A stretch of DNA of 64,000 bases from Rhizobium sp. WYCCWR10014. Its GTDB lineage: Bacteria > Pseudomonadota > Alphaproteobacteria > Rhizobiales > Rhizobiaceae. A model generated the notes under the pieces. That model made no database searches. It was given only the letters and a program-made list of their open reading frames with translations, and was not told the origin of the DNA. Below are positions 43,688-52,104 of the stretch, in pieces. The position numbers and the translations under genes were made by a program. The stretch lies in assembly GCF_001657485.1 (NCBI RefSeq), contig NZ_LXFU01000052.1, positions 248,001-312,000 on the forward strand, given 5' to 3'. The stretch's first letter is position 1. Each line of letters starts with the position of its first letter.

Positions 43688-43707
43688 TTATAGAACTATA
43701 GAGTTCT
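43688..43707 (+). promoter_or_regulatory. Candidate CasR-type operator upstream of DUF1217 gene
   Basis: TTAT followed by AGAACT-N4-AGTTCT (43692-43707), extended to ATAGAACT/AGTTCTAT, lies 140 bp before the DUF1217 gene. Its half-sites and 4-bp spacer are identical in length and sequence to the element before casA. The rest of this 368-bp gap is the RIME-like repeat; no gene is seen there. Confidence 0.55.
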
Positions 43708-43847
43708 ATTAAGTTGATTCGGCCACATGTAGGTGGCTGCGCTTCGCCATGACCGGCGACGGACATTCCCGCAGAGATGAAAATGTTCACCCGTGACTGC
43801 CAGCAGGCTTTCGCGCGGCACCGCCGTGTCTATGAAAGGGACAGACG

Positions 43848-46031
43848 TTGGTTTCCACCTATGTAAGCTATCTCACGGTCGCGCGAAATCTGAACGCCAG
43901 CCTCTCGAACGTGGCTTCACAGGCAACGGTTGCCCGCGACAGCGCCTACTACAAGGAAAACATCGACAAGGTCACGACCGTCGATGAATTCATGAGCGAT
44001 TACAAGCTCTATTCCTATGCCATGAAGGCCTACGGCCTTGAAGACATGACATATGCTAAGGCCTTCATGAAGAAGGTGCTGGAGAGCGATCTCAGCGATT
44101 CATCGAGCTTCGCCAATAGCTTGAGCGACACCCGCTATGCCGAGTTCGCCGCCGCCTTCAAATTCGCTGGCGAGACGAAGACGGCGCAATCGGACGTCCA
44201 GCGAGATAATCTGCTTGATGCGTATGAGGAGTCCTTCGACACCGAGGAGGACGATATCGCCGACGCGACGGACTATTTCGAAGAGAATATCTCGTCGATC
44301 ACCTCGGTCGACGATCTTCTGTCGAGTTCCAAGCTGAAGAACTATGTGCTGACGGCTTTCGGTCTCAGCACCGAATATACCGCGACCAGCTTCCTGAAGA
44401 GTGTTTTGACGAGCGATGTCGACGATGCCGATAGTTTCGTCAACCAGCTCGACGACGAGGTCTATGTCAACCTGGCGAAGGCCTTCAACTTCAACGAGGA
44501 TGGCTCGACCGACGGCGACGTGATGTCGGAAGACCAGATCTCGCTGGTCACAAGCGCTTATGCGGTGGCCTCGGCGACGATCGCTTCCTCGGAAACCGGC
44601 GAGGCCTATGACACTTATTTCGCGGCGCAAATCGGCAACGTCACCTCCGTCGATGAGTTGATGAGCGACGACAAACTGGTTTCGTATCTGAGAACTGCCT
44701 ATGGGCTTACCGATAGCGAAACCGATAACTTCATTTCCGCGGCGCTGAAAAGCGCCGACCTCGCCGACGCGATCGGCTTGTCCGAACTGCACGATGCCTT
44801 CAATTTCGATGAAGACGGCGCTCTTGCCGATGGCGACACGGCCCAGACATCGGAACAGACCGCCGCCACCACGGCGGCCTTCGATGAAAATTATGAGGTG
44901 CTGATCGCCAACACCGACAGCGAAGATGCCGTCGACAACTATACGACACGCATCGCCAGCGTCACCTCGATCGATGATTTCCTGGTGTCCAATGATGACG
45001 ACGACGATGACGACAACGACGATCTCCCGGAACTGTGGGAAATGGCGTTGCGAGCCTATGACATAGACCCGGACAGCGTTTCGAGAAGCGAGGTCCGGAA
45101 AATTCTCGAAAGCGATCCCTCGGACTCGAAAAGCTATGTCAACAGCCTCGACGATGACCGGTTCGTCGCCTTTCGCAAAGCCTTTAACTTCGACAGCAAT
45201 GGCGATGTGACCGTACCGCTGCAAGCCATGTCGGAATCTGTCGTCGACGACTACGCCGCCTATTACAAGCAGAACAAGATCCGATACCTCGAGGGTGACG
45301 AACTTACCGAAGCGACCGATGCGGCGGACGAGGAGATCACCTATTTTCGCGAGCAGATGGCGACGATCAGCACGGCCAGCGAATTCCTGGCCGACGATCG
45401 CCTGGTTTCCTTCGCGCTCGAGGCGAAGGGGCTCGATCCTGCTGATGTCACGTCGGACGCGTTGGAAGAGATGTTTTCTTCCGATCTCGACGACGAAGGC
45501 AGTTACGTCAACAAGCTGGACGACAATCGTTTCGCCGAACTCGTCGGCGCGTTCAATTTCGATCAGGACGGCAATATTTCCGCTGATCCGACCGGGACTG
45601 TGCAGCAGCGCGGCGATGTGCTGGAGACGATCGATGCCTATGTCAGGCTAACGCTCGAAGACGACCAAGGCGACAGCAACACCGGCGTGCGCCTTGCCCT
45701 CTACTTCCAGCGCAAGGCGCCGGAGATCTCAAGCGCCTATAGCATTCTAGGCGACAGCGCACTCTTCGAGTTCTTTACGACGACCTTCAACCTGTCCAGC
45801 TACGTCTCGAACATGGACGTCGACAAGCAAGCCGAGATGATCGACAATTTTGTCGACATCGAGGATCTGTCGGATCCTGACAAAGTCGACGATCTGATCA
45901 AACGCTTCACTGCCATGTATGACATGACCAACGGCACAGGCACCACGTCGACGGCACTTTCGATCCTGACCGGTTCAGCGACGATAAGCGCCGATACCCT
46001 GCTGGCGATGGCGCAATTGAAAAGCGGCTGA
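43848..46031 (+). CDS. Large DUF1217 repeat protein
   Basis: Acidic 727-aa protein with at least five DUF1217 units ending in AF(K/N)F near residues 103-106, 212-215, 317-320, 446-449 and 569-572, then a divergent sixth. Each unit has (S/T)V(D/E)xxxxxxxLxxYxLxAxGL and SFVNxLxDxRYxxxxxAFNF. A run of seven Asp residues (383-389) interrupts the fourth. TTG 43848 is the start, with AAAGGG 7 nt upstream. DUF1217 proteins accompany rhizobial flagellar genes, but no Sec signal is seen. Regulation may be shared with casA. Function unknown. Confidence 0.85.
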   Translation: MVSTYVSYLTVARNLNASLSNVASQATVARDSAYYKENIDKVTTVDEFMSDYKLYSYAMKAYGLEDMTYAKAFMKKVLESDLSDSSSFANSLSDTRYAEFAAAFKFAGETKTAQSDVQRDNLLDAYEESFDTEEDDIADATDYFEENISSITSVDDLLSSSKLKNYVLTAFGLSTEYTATSFLKSVLTSDVDDADSFVNQLDDEVYVNLAKAFNFNEDGSTDGDVMSEDQISLVTSAYAVASATIASSETGEAYDTYFAAQIGNVTSVDELMSDDKLVSYLRTAYGLTDSETDNFISAALKSADLADAIGLSELHDAFNFDEDGALADGDTAQTSEQTAATTAAFDENYEVLIANTDSEDAVDNYTTRIASVTSIDDFLVSNDDDDDDDNDDLPELWEMALRAYDIDPDSVSRSEVRKILESDPSDSKSYVNSLDDDRFVAFRKAFNFDSNGDVTVPLQAMSESVVDDYAAYYKQNKIRYLEGDELTEATDAADEEITYFREQMATISTASEFLADDRLVSFALEAKGLDPADVTSDALEEMFSSDLDDEGSYVNKLDDNRFAELVGAFNFDQDGNISADPTGTVQQRGDVLETIDAYVRLTLEDDQGDSNTGVRLALYFQRKAPEISSAYSILGDSALFEFFTTTFNLSSYVSNMDVDKQAEMIDNFVDIEDLSDPDKVDDLIKRFTAMYDMTNGTGTTSTALSILTGSATISADTLLAMAQLKSG

Positions 46032-46248
46032 GTGGCCGGTAGGCCGCGGTCCCGAAGAACCTGACGGAGGTGCCCCACGGCAGGGTAGGGGCCGGCGGCC
46101 TTTGCCAGGATGTGCCTCATCGACGCAACGCTGTTTGAAAACAAAATATACTGCACGTTATATTCATAATTAAATCTCCGTTAATAAGCGCAAGCGAATA
46201 TTCGCGACATGGCTGGATCGACAGCGATGAATCTAGGGGGATTTGCGA
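46032..46248. other. Intergenic region before PAS chemoreceptor gene
   Basis: The gap separates the DUF1217 gene from the chemoreceptor. It is AT-rich from 46139 onward and contains the perfect palindrome GCGAATATTCGC (46194-46205). AGGGGG at 46235-46240 is the ribosome-binding site, 8 nt before the GTG start. No gene is evident. Confidence 0.4.
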
Positions 46249-48036
46249 GTGAGTATTCTTGATCGTGGTGCAAATGCTGTTGCGGCTCTTGCTGCTTTAT
46301 CGAATTCGCAAGCCATGATCGAGTTTGATCTATCGGGCAGGATCCTCACCGCAAACGAAAACTTCTGCAGGGCGCTCGGCTACGAGTTGAGGGAGATTGT
46401 CGGAAAACATCACAGCATGTTTGTCGAGCCTGCCTATACATCCTCAACGGAATACAAGGCCTTCTGGACGAAGCTCGCAGCCGGGAAATTCGATCAACAA
46501 CAATACAAACGGGTTGGGAAAGGCGGGCGCGAGGTCTGGATCGAAGCATCCTACAATCCCGTGTTCCGACGCGGGAAGCCGGTCAAGGTCATCAAGATTG
46601 CAACGGATATCACTGCGCAGAAGCTGAGGTCTGCCGAGGATTCGGGCAAGATCGACGCATTGTCCCGGGCTCAGGCGATTATCGAATTCACGCCGGCCGG
46701 CGAAATCCTGACCGCGAACGACAATTTCCTGTCCGCGCTTGGTTATTCGCTTGGCGAAATCCAGGGCAAACATCATTCGATCTTCTGTGAAGCCGACTAC
46801 TCAAGGTCGGAGGCTTACAAGGAATTCTGGCGAAAACTTGCGAGCGGTCAGCTGGTTGCCGACGAATTCATGCGCGTGGGCAAGGGCGGACGGAAGGTCT
46901 ATATCCAGGCTTCCTACAATCCGATTTTCGACCTGAACGGCAAAGTGTTCAAAGTCGTGAAGTTCGCAACCGATGTCACGGCGCGCGTCGAAAATGTCGA
47001 GCAACTTGCCCGTTGCCTGACGAACCTTGCGGATGGTGACCTGTCGCAGATGATCCAGAAGCCTTTCATTCCTTCGCTGGAAAGGTTGCGTGCCGACTTC
47101 AACAGCGCCTCGGAGAAGTTGAAGGGCGCAATGGCAACGGTTGCTGAAAATGCCAAGGCGATATCAGCCGGTTCCAACGAAATCCGCACAGCGGCCGACG
47201 ACCTGGCAAAGCGTACCGAGCAGCAAGCGGCATCCGTCGAAGAGACGGCCGCCGCCCTTGAGGAAATCACGACGACGGTCAAGGATTCGAGCCGCCGCGC
47301 CGAGGAGGCCGGTCAACTCGTGGCGCGCGCCAGAAATCATGCTGAGCATTCCGGCCAGGTGGTGCGTGACGCCATTGGAGCGATGGACCAGATCGAAAAC
47401 TCGTCACGCGAAATTTCCAACATCATCGGTGTCATCGATGAGATTGCCTTCCAGACGAACCTTTTGGCGCTCAATGCCGGCGTAGAGGCGGCACGAGCGG
47501 GGGAGGCCGGCAAGGGGTTTGCGGTCGTTGCCCAGGAGGTCCGTGAGCTGGCGCAGCGGTCGGCGAAAGCTGCCAAGGAGATAAAGAGCCTGATCACAGC
47601 GTCCGGTTCCCACGTCGCGAACGGCGTCGCCCTCGTGACGAATGCCGGATCCGCGCTCCAGGAAATCGCCAGTCAGGTTCACGAAATCAATACCAACGTC
47701 ACAGCGATCGTGGAGGCGGCGCGCGAGCAATCGACTGCGCTTGGCGGGATCAGCCAGTCCATCAACACCGTCGACCAGGGAACACAGCAGAATGCCGCAA
47801 TGGTCGAGGAGCAGACGGCTGCGAGCCATGGTCTCGCCCGAGAGGCTGCCGCGCTCTTCGAGCTTCTTGAACAGTTCCGTTTCAATGATGCGCCGAGATC
47901 GAGGTCTTCGTTTGCGCAGGCCGATCGTCACCCCGCCGCACCGACGGCTTTGAAAGTCGTTCGTACTTCGCCCCTCGCATCCATCCAGCGCGGGTCAGCC
48001 TCGGCCGCACTGAAGTCCGATTGGGAAGAGTTCTGA
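46249..48036 (+). CDS. Cytoplasmic methyl-accepting chemotaxis protein with two PAS domains
   Basis: Soluble chemoreceptor, 595 aa, with no membrane span. PAS1 (about residues 20-120) and PAS2 (about 140-240) each carry the ILTANxNFxxALGY / GKHHSxFxxxxY pattern of rhizobial PAS-MCPs; their similarity shows tandem duplication. The signalling tip IDEIAFQTNLLALNAGVEAA is intact, and the C-terminus DWEEF resembles a CheR-binding pentapeptide. GTG 46249 has AGGGGG 8 nt upstream. It likely senses an internal or redox/aromatic signal via PAS; the ligand is unknown. Confidence 0.93.
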   Translation: MSILDRGANAVAALAALSNSQAMIEFDLSGRILTANENFCRALGYELREIVGKHHSMFVEPAYTSSTEYKAFWTKLAAGKFDQQQYKRVGKGGREVWIEASYNPVFRRGKPVKVIKIATDITAQKLRSAEDSGKIDALSRAQAIIEFTPAGEILTANDNFLSALGYSLGEIQGKHHSIFCEADYSRSEAYKEFWRKLASGQLVADEFMRVGKGGRKVYIQASYNPIFDLNGKVFKVVKFATDVTARVENVEQLARCLTNLADGDLSQMIQKPFIPSLERLRADFNSASEKLKGAMATVAENAKAISAGSNEIRTAADDLAKRTEQQAASVEETAAALEEITTTVKDSSRRAEEAGQLVARARNHAEHSGQVVRDAIGAMDQIENSSREISNIIGVIDEIAFQTNLLALNAGVEAARAGEAGKGFAVVAQEVRELAQRSAKAAKEIKSLITASGSHVANGVALVTNAGSALQEIASQVHEINTNVTAIVEAAREQSTALGGISQSINTVDQGTQQNAAMVEEQTAASHGLAREAAALFELLEQFRFNDAPRSRSSFAQADRHPAAPTALKVVRTSPLASIQRGSASAALKSDWEEF

Positions 48037-48075
48037 TTACGCTGACTGAGCCATGCTCAGCAGCATTGGCAACAA

Positions 48076-48879
48076 TCAATCGAGCGACCACGAGCCGGGA
48101 TAGTTCGGCTTGCGACGCTCGATCCACGCGGCGAGCCCTTCGCGCAAATCGGCGGTTGGCGCCATGCGGGCGAATTGTTCGCCTTCGATCAGCAGCCCCT
48201 CCGCAATGCTCTGGTTGATGCCGCGCGTCACCGCCGTCAGAATGCTCGCCGCCGCCAGCGATGAATGACGCAGAATGCGCCGCGCGAGGTGGTGGGCGGC
48301 CGGCATGAGAGCGTCATGCGGGACAACTTGGCTGACAAGGCCGAATTCGAGGGCGCGCTGCGGGGAGAATGCGTCGCCCGTCAACAGCAATTCGAGGGCG
48401 CGCTTGCGGCCGGCAAGCCTTGGCAAACGCTGCGTTCCGCCAAAGGTCGGCGGCATTGCGAGATTGATCTCGGGCTTGGCGAACAGGGCGCGTTCGCTGG
48501 CGATGGCGAGGGGCACAGCCTCGGTGATTTCGCAGCCTCCGCCAAAGGCAATACCGTTGACGGCGGCGATGACGGGTTTGCGGAAGGCCTCCAGCCGCGC
48601 AGTTAATCGCTGTCCGCGCGCGACGAAATCGCGCATGGCGACATCGGCGCCCTGCGCCACGCTTTGCGAGAATTCGTAGATATCGCCACCCGCCGAGAAT
48701 GCCCGCTCGCCTGCGCCGGTGAGGATGATCGCCCGAATTGAACTGTCGGTTTCGATGGCGTCGAGGATCGCGAGCAAGCGGTCTATCAAGGCGTAATTCA
48801 GCGCGTTGAGCTTTTCCGGGCGATTGAGAGTGAGCGTGGCGATTCCATCGTGGCAGTCGATCAAAATAGTGTCGGCCAT
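48076..48879 (-). CDS. Enoyl-CoA hydratase/isomerase family protein
   Basis: Crotonase-fold enzyme, 267 aa, from ATG 48879 with AAAGGA upstream. The oxyanion-hole segment GERAFSAGGDIYEF, the catalytic-Glu region FGGGCEITEA, and AKPEINLAMPPTFGGTQRL are present, so both usual glutamates are retained. It probably acts on an acyl-CoA, with chain length and source unknown. Divergent from a TetR-family gene whose probable operator lies in the 88-bp gap. No other beta-oxidation genes are adjacent. Confidence 0.9.
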   Translation of the reverse strand: MADTILIDCHDGIATLTLNRPEKLNALNYALIDRLLAILDAIETDSSIRAIILTGAGERAFSAGGDIYEFSQSVAQGADVAMRDFVARGQRLTARLEAFRKPVIAAVNGIAFGGGCEITEAVPLAIASERALFAKPEINLAMPPTFGGTQRLPRLAGRKRALELLLTGDAFSPQRALEFGLVSQVVPHDALMPAAHHLARRILRHSSLAAASILTAVTRGINQSIAEGLLIEGEQFARMAPTADLREGLAAWIERRKPNYPGSWSLD

Positions 48880-48936
48880 TCGGTTTTCCTTTCCGCTATG
48901 CTGCGTCGGGAGAAGTATGCCGCCGGTCGATGCTTG

Positions 48937-48960
48937 TGTATATTCACTAGTCGGTATACA
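48937..48960. promoter_or_regulatory. 24-bp dyad operator between crotonase and TetR genes
   Basis: TGTATA (48937-48942) and TATACA (48955-48960) are arranged around a central ACTAGT (48946-48951); all three share the same symmetry centre. The half ACTAGTCGGTATA is typical of TetR-family sites. It ends 7 bp before the TetR ATG and would block both divergent promoters. Confidence 0.7.
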
Positions 48961-48967
48961 TAGCGAC

Positions 48968-49552
48968 ATGATCTCACAGCCAATCCCGACGCGCGAACGC
49001 ATCATCTCGGCGGCCGCCAAGCTGTTTTACAACGAGGGTATCAGGAGCGTCAGCGTCGATGCGGTGGCTGAAGAGGCCGGTGTCACGAAACGCACCCTTT
49101 ACTACCATTTCGCCAGCAAGGACGATCTCATCGGGGCCTATCTGGAGGCGCGCGACCAGCCTAACCTCTCTCTGTTCAAGCGCTGGTACGCGGAAACGAC
49201 GGGCGAACCGGCGGATAAGGTGCAAGGCATCTTTCGCAATCTCGCCCGCGCGGCCCGCCATCCGAAATGGAAGGGCTGCGGCTTTCTGCGCACCTCTGCG
49301 GAACTCGTCAATATGCCTGGCCATCCAGCCATGAAAGTTGGGATTGAGCACAAGAAGAGGGTCGAGGCGTGGTTACGGGTCACCTTCGAGGCGGCCGGAA
49401 TCAAGACGGAGGCGCCGCAGCTCGCCCGGCAGATCCTCCTGCTGCTCGATGGTTCGTTCGCCGTCGTTCTGTTGCATCGCGACCCGACCTATATGGAAGC
49501 CGCAGGCGAGGCGGCGGGTTCACTGATCCGCGCTGCGACCGCAAACGCGTAA
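48968..49552 (+). CDS. TetR family transcriptional regulator
   Basis: TetR regulator, 194 aa from ATG 48968. The HTH is in residues 9-55 (RIISAAAKLFYNEGIRSVSVDAVAEEAGVTKRTLYYHFASKD). The C-terminal domain is of the TetR_C class with a CGFLRTSAEL segment. The upstream part of the longer frame overlaps the divergent enoyl-CoA hydratase gene and is not used. It probably represses itself and that gene; an acyl-CoA effector is a reasonable guess. Confidence 0.9.
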   Translation: MISQPIPTRERIISAAAKLFYNEGIRSVSVDAVAEEAGVTKRTLYYHFASKDDLIGAYLEARDQPNLSLFKRWYAETTGEPADKVQGIFRNLARAARHPKWKGCGFLRTSAELVNMPGHPAMKVGIEHKKRVEAWLRVTFEAAGIKTEAPQLARQILLLLDGSFAVVLLHRDPTYMEAAGEAAGSLIRAATANA

Positions 49553-49655
49553 GGCGCTCGCTCTGAAGACCGCATCCTTCGCCTTCGGCATGGCTGGGGT
49601 CGCTGAGCGGGAAGGGCATGATGTTGAGCCTCTAAACAACAAAACAATGCTGCAC

Positions 49656-49699
49656 TGCCGAAAAAATCACCACGCGCACCACTGCGCGTTTTTTCGGCA
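49656..49699. terminator. Bidirectional terminator-like hairpin
   Basis: TGCCGAAAAAA (49656-49666) and TTTTTTCGGCA (49689-49699) pair in 11 bp, enclosing a CGCG...CGCG inner dyad. The A run on one side and T run on the other allow termination in both directions. It probably ends the TetR transcript before the next promoter. Confidence 0.5.
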
Positions 49700-49740
49700 T
49701 GACCCATTGACAATTCATCCTTGATGGCACTTCATAACAC

Positions 49741-49780
49741 TGTTCCAGTAAAACAGACATGCGTCCATTATACTGGAACA
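49741..49780 (+). promoter_or_regulatory. Widely spaced inverted repeat before amino-acid binding-protein gene
   Basis: TGTTCCAGTA (49741-49750) and TACTGGAACA (49771-49780) are perfect 10-bp arms 30 bp apart. TATACT at 49769-49774 could be the -10 box overlapping the right arm. TTGACA at 49709 is another possible promoter element. This looks like an operator for an unlinked regulator, since no regulator gene is adjacent. AAGGGG then precedes the start at 49808. Confidence 0.55.
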
Positions 49781-49807
49781 ATAGGAACCATCCATAAGGG
49801 GAACGCC

Positions 49808-50647
49808 ATGACCATTTCCTTTCGCACCGGCGTGATGTCGCTGGCCGTCGCCGCTCTGTTGTCCACGCCTGCGCTGGCCGACGGCAGCAAGCTCGATGAA
49901 GTGCTGGCCCGCGGCCATCTCGTCCTCGGCACGGGCAGCACCAATGCGCCTTGGCACTTCAAGAGCGCCGACGACAAGCTTCAGGGATTCGACGTCGACA
50001 TGGGCCACATCATCGCCAAGGCGCTCTTCGGCGATCCTGAAAAGATCGAGTATGTGAACCAGTCCTCCGACGCCCGCATCCCGAACATTACCACCGACAA
50101 AGTCGACATCACCTGCCAGTTCATGACGGTTACCGGCGAGCGCGCCCAGCAGATTGCCTTCACCATTCCTTATTATCGCGAGGGTGTCGGCTTGATGCTC
50201 AAGGCGGACGGCAAATATGCCGACTACGCCGCCCTGAAGGCGGCCGGTTCCTCCGTTACCATCTCGGTTCTTCAAAACGTCTACGCCGAGGCAATGGTGC
50301 ATGCGGCCCTGCCGGAGGCGACCGTCGACCAATACGATTCCGTCGACCTGATCTATCAGGCACTGGAGTCAGGACGTGCCGATGCAGTCGCCACGGACCA
50401 GTCGTCGCTCGCCTGGTACATGACGCAGAACCCGGGCCGCTATAAAGATGCAGGCTACGGCTGGAACCCGCAGACCTACGCCTGCGGCGTCAAGCGCGGC
50501 GATCAGGATTGGCTGAACTTCGTCAACACCGCCCTGCACGAAGCCATGACCGGCGTCGAATTCGACTTTTACGCCAAGTCCTTCAAGACCTGGTTCGGCA
50601 AAGATCTGACGCCGCCGCAGATCGGCTTCCCGGTCGAGTTCAAGTAA
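49808..50647 (+). CDS. Amino-acid ABC transporter substrate-binding protein
   Basis: Family-3 periplasmic binding protein, 279 aa. It has a Sec signal (MTISFRTGVMSLAVAALL, likely cleaved after ALA in STPALADGS). The mature N-terminus shows DEVLARGHLVLGTGSTNAPW, and GFDVDMGHIIAKALFG binds the ligand hinge. The start at 49808 follows AAGGGG. The specific polar amino acid cannot be told. Followed by a perfect hairpin and an RIME-like repeat before the permease genes. Confidence 0.92.
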   Translation: MTISFRTGVMSLAVAALLSTPALADGSKLDEVLARGHLVLGTGSTNAPWHFKSADDKLQGFDVDMGHIIAKALFGDPEKIEYVNQSSDARIPNITTDKVDITCQFMTVTGERAQQIAFTIPYYREGVGLMLKADGKYADYAALKAAGSSVTISVLQNVYAEAMVHAALPEATVDQYDSVDLIYQALESGRADAVATDQSSLAWYMTQNPGRYKDAGYGWNPQTYACGVKRGDQDWLNFVNTALHEAMTGVEFDFYAKSFKTWFGKDLTPPQIGFPVEFK

Positions 50648-50652
50648 CAGCC

Positions 50653-50684
50653 ATGCGGAGCGGGACATGTTTCCCGCTCCGCAT
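50653..50684 (+). terminator. Stem-loop after amino-acid binding-protein gene
   Basis: A perfect 13-bp stem (ATGCGGAGCGGGA / TCCCGCTCCGCAT) with a 6-nt loop begins 6 nt after the stop and is followed by a short TTT. It is the same kind of element seen after the other three binding-protein genes. Confidence 0.7.
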
Positions 50685-50695
50685 TTAAAGAGTGA

Positions 50696-50743
50696 GAGCA
50701 TGACTTCGTCCGAAAACCGCTCAGACTTTTCGGCATCATGCTC
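50696..50743 (+). repeat. RIME-like intergenic repeat (copy C)
   Basis: Short one-module copy with GAGCATGA/TCATGCTC terminal inverted repeats (50696-50703 and 50736-50743) around an CCGAAAA...TTTTCGG core. It is the inverse of the module at the start of copy B. It lies between the binding-protein gene and the first permease gene. Confidence 0.75.
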
Positions 50744-50764
50744 TGGTCTGAAAGGGCGGCCTGT

Positions 50765-51427
50765 ATGGGTTACACGTTGAATTTCGCTGCCGTCTGGCGC
50801 AATTTCGATTTTCTTTTGAGCGGGCTCGCGCTCAGCCTCGGTCTTGCAGTGATCTCGATCCTGATCGGGGCCGCGATCGGTCTTGTGGTGGCCTTCGCGC
50901 TGACGTCCAAGAGCCGCTTTGCGGCCGTGCCGGCCCGGGTCTATGTCACCGTCATTCGCAACCTGCCGATTCTCGTTCTGGTGCTTTTCGTCTTTTTCGC
51001 GCTGCCGCAGATGGGCGTGCGCCTCGACAAGATAAAAAGCTTCGTCCTGGTTCTGTCGCTTTATTCCGGCGCCTATCTGGCCGAGGTGTTCCGTGCCGGG
51101 CTGCTGTCTATTCCGAGAGGACTGACGGAAGCGGGGCTTGCCATCGGCCTGACGGGGATGCAGATCCGCGGCTCCATCATCGCGCCGCTGATGCTGCGCA
51201 ACGTGCTGCCATCGCTGTCCTCGACGATCATCTCGCTCTTCAAGGATACCTCGCTCGCCGCCGCCATCGCGGTGCCGGAACTGACGTTTGCCGCCCGCAA
51301 GATCAATGTCGAGAGCTTCCGCGTCATAGAGACCTGGATGGTCACATCAGCGCTCTATGTCGCGACCTGTTTCCTCATCGCCGCCGTGATGCGCTTCGTC
51401 GAGCGTCGTCTGGCCCTGCCGAGATAG
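50765..51427 (+). CDS. Amino-acid ABC transporter permease
   Basis: HisM/GlnP-type permease, 220 aa from ATG 50765 (AAAGGG upstream). The NLPILVLVLFVFFALPQMG segment and AGLLSIPRGLTEAGLAIGL loop are typical. Partner permease begins 5 nt after its stop. The upstream 9 residues in the longer frame come from the repeat and are not used. Confidence 0.9.
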   Translation: MGYTLNFAAVWRNFDFLLSGLALSLGLAVISILIGAAIGLVVAFALTSKSRFAAVPARVYVTVIRNLPILVLVLFVFFALPQMGVRLDKIKSFVLVLSLYSGAYLAEVFRAGLLSIPRGLTEAGLAIGLTGMQIRGSIIAPLMLRNVLPSLSSTIISLFKDTSLAAAIAVPELTFAARKINVESFRVIETWMVTSALYVATCFLIAAVMRFVERRLALPR

Positions 51428-51432
51428 ACCTG

Positions 51433-52092
51433 ATGTCCCACACCTTTCTCGAACAACTCTGGATCGCCCGATACGTCATCATGAACGGCATCGGCGTGAC
51501 CGTGTCGATCTCCCTGCTGGCCATCCTCGCGGGTTCTATACTCGGCGTTTTCGTCGGTTTGGCGCTCGTCTATGGCGGCATTGTTTTGCGTCTGGCCGTG
51601 CGCGCCTATACGGATATCATCCGTGGCACGCCGGTGCTCGTGCTGGTGCTCGCGAGCTACTATGTCTCGGCCGCCGTCGGCCTCGATCTCGGGCCGTTCT
51701 CTGCCGGCGTGCTCGCCCTTGCCATCTTCTGCTCCTCCCATGTCGGCGAAATCGTGCGCGGGGCGCTTCAGGCGATCCCGAAGGGGCAGACCGAAGCCGC
51801 CAAGGCGATCGGCCTGACCTTTACCCAGACCTTCACCTCGGTGCTGTGGCCGCAGGCGATGCGCCAGTGCCTGCCGGCCTGGGTGAATACGGCGGCGGAG
51901 ATGGTGAAGGCCTCGACGCTGCTCTCCGTCATCGGCGTCGCCGAGCTTCTCCTGCGTACGCAGGAGATCATCTCCCGCAATTTCATGAGCCTCCAGTTCT
52001 ATTTCCTGGCCGGTGGACTCTATTTCATCATCAACTACGGCATCGAGCACTTCGGCAAATATGTCGAACGCAAGACTGCCCTGCCGTCCTGA
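51433..52092 (+). CDS. Amino-acid ABC transporter permease
   Basis: Second permease of this importer, 219 aa, with DIIRGTPVLVLVLASYY and the EAA-like loop GALQAIPKGQTEAAKAIGL. The hydrophobic profile is that of a five-span protein of this family. Spacing to the ATPase gene is 12 nt. Confidence 0.92.
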   Translation: MSHTFLEQLWIARYVIMNGIGVTVSISLLAILAGSILGVFVGLALVYGGIVLRLAVRAYTDIIRGTPVLVLVLASYYVSAAVGLDLGPFSAGVLALAIFCSSHVGEIVRGALQAIPKGQTEAAKAIGLTFTQTFTSVLWPQAMRQCLPAWVNTAAEMVKASTLLSVIGVAELLLRTQEIISRNFMSLQFYFLAGGLYFIINYGIEHFGKYVERKTALPS

Positions 52093-52104
52093 GGAGTTCC
52101 CCCG

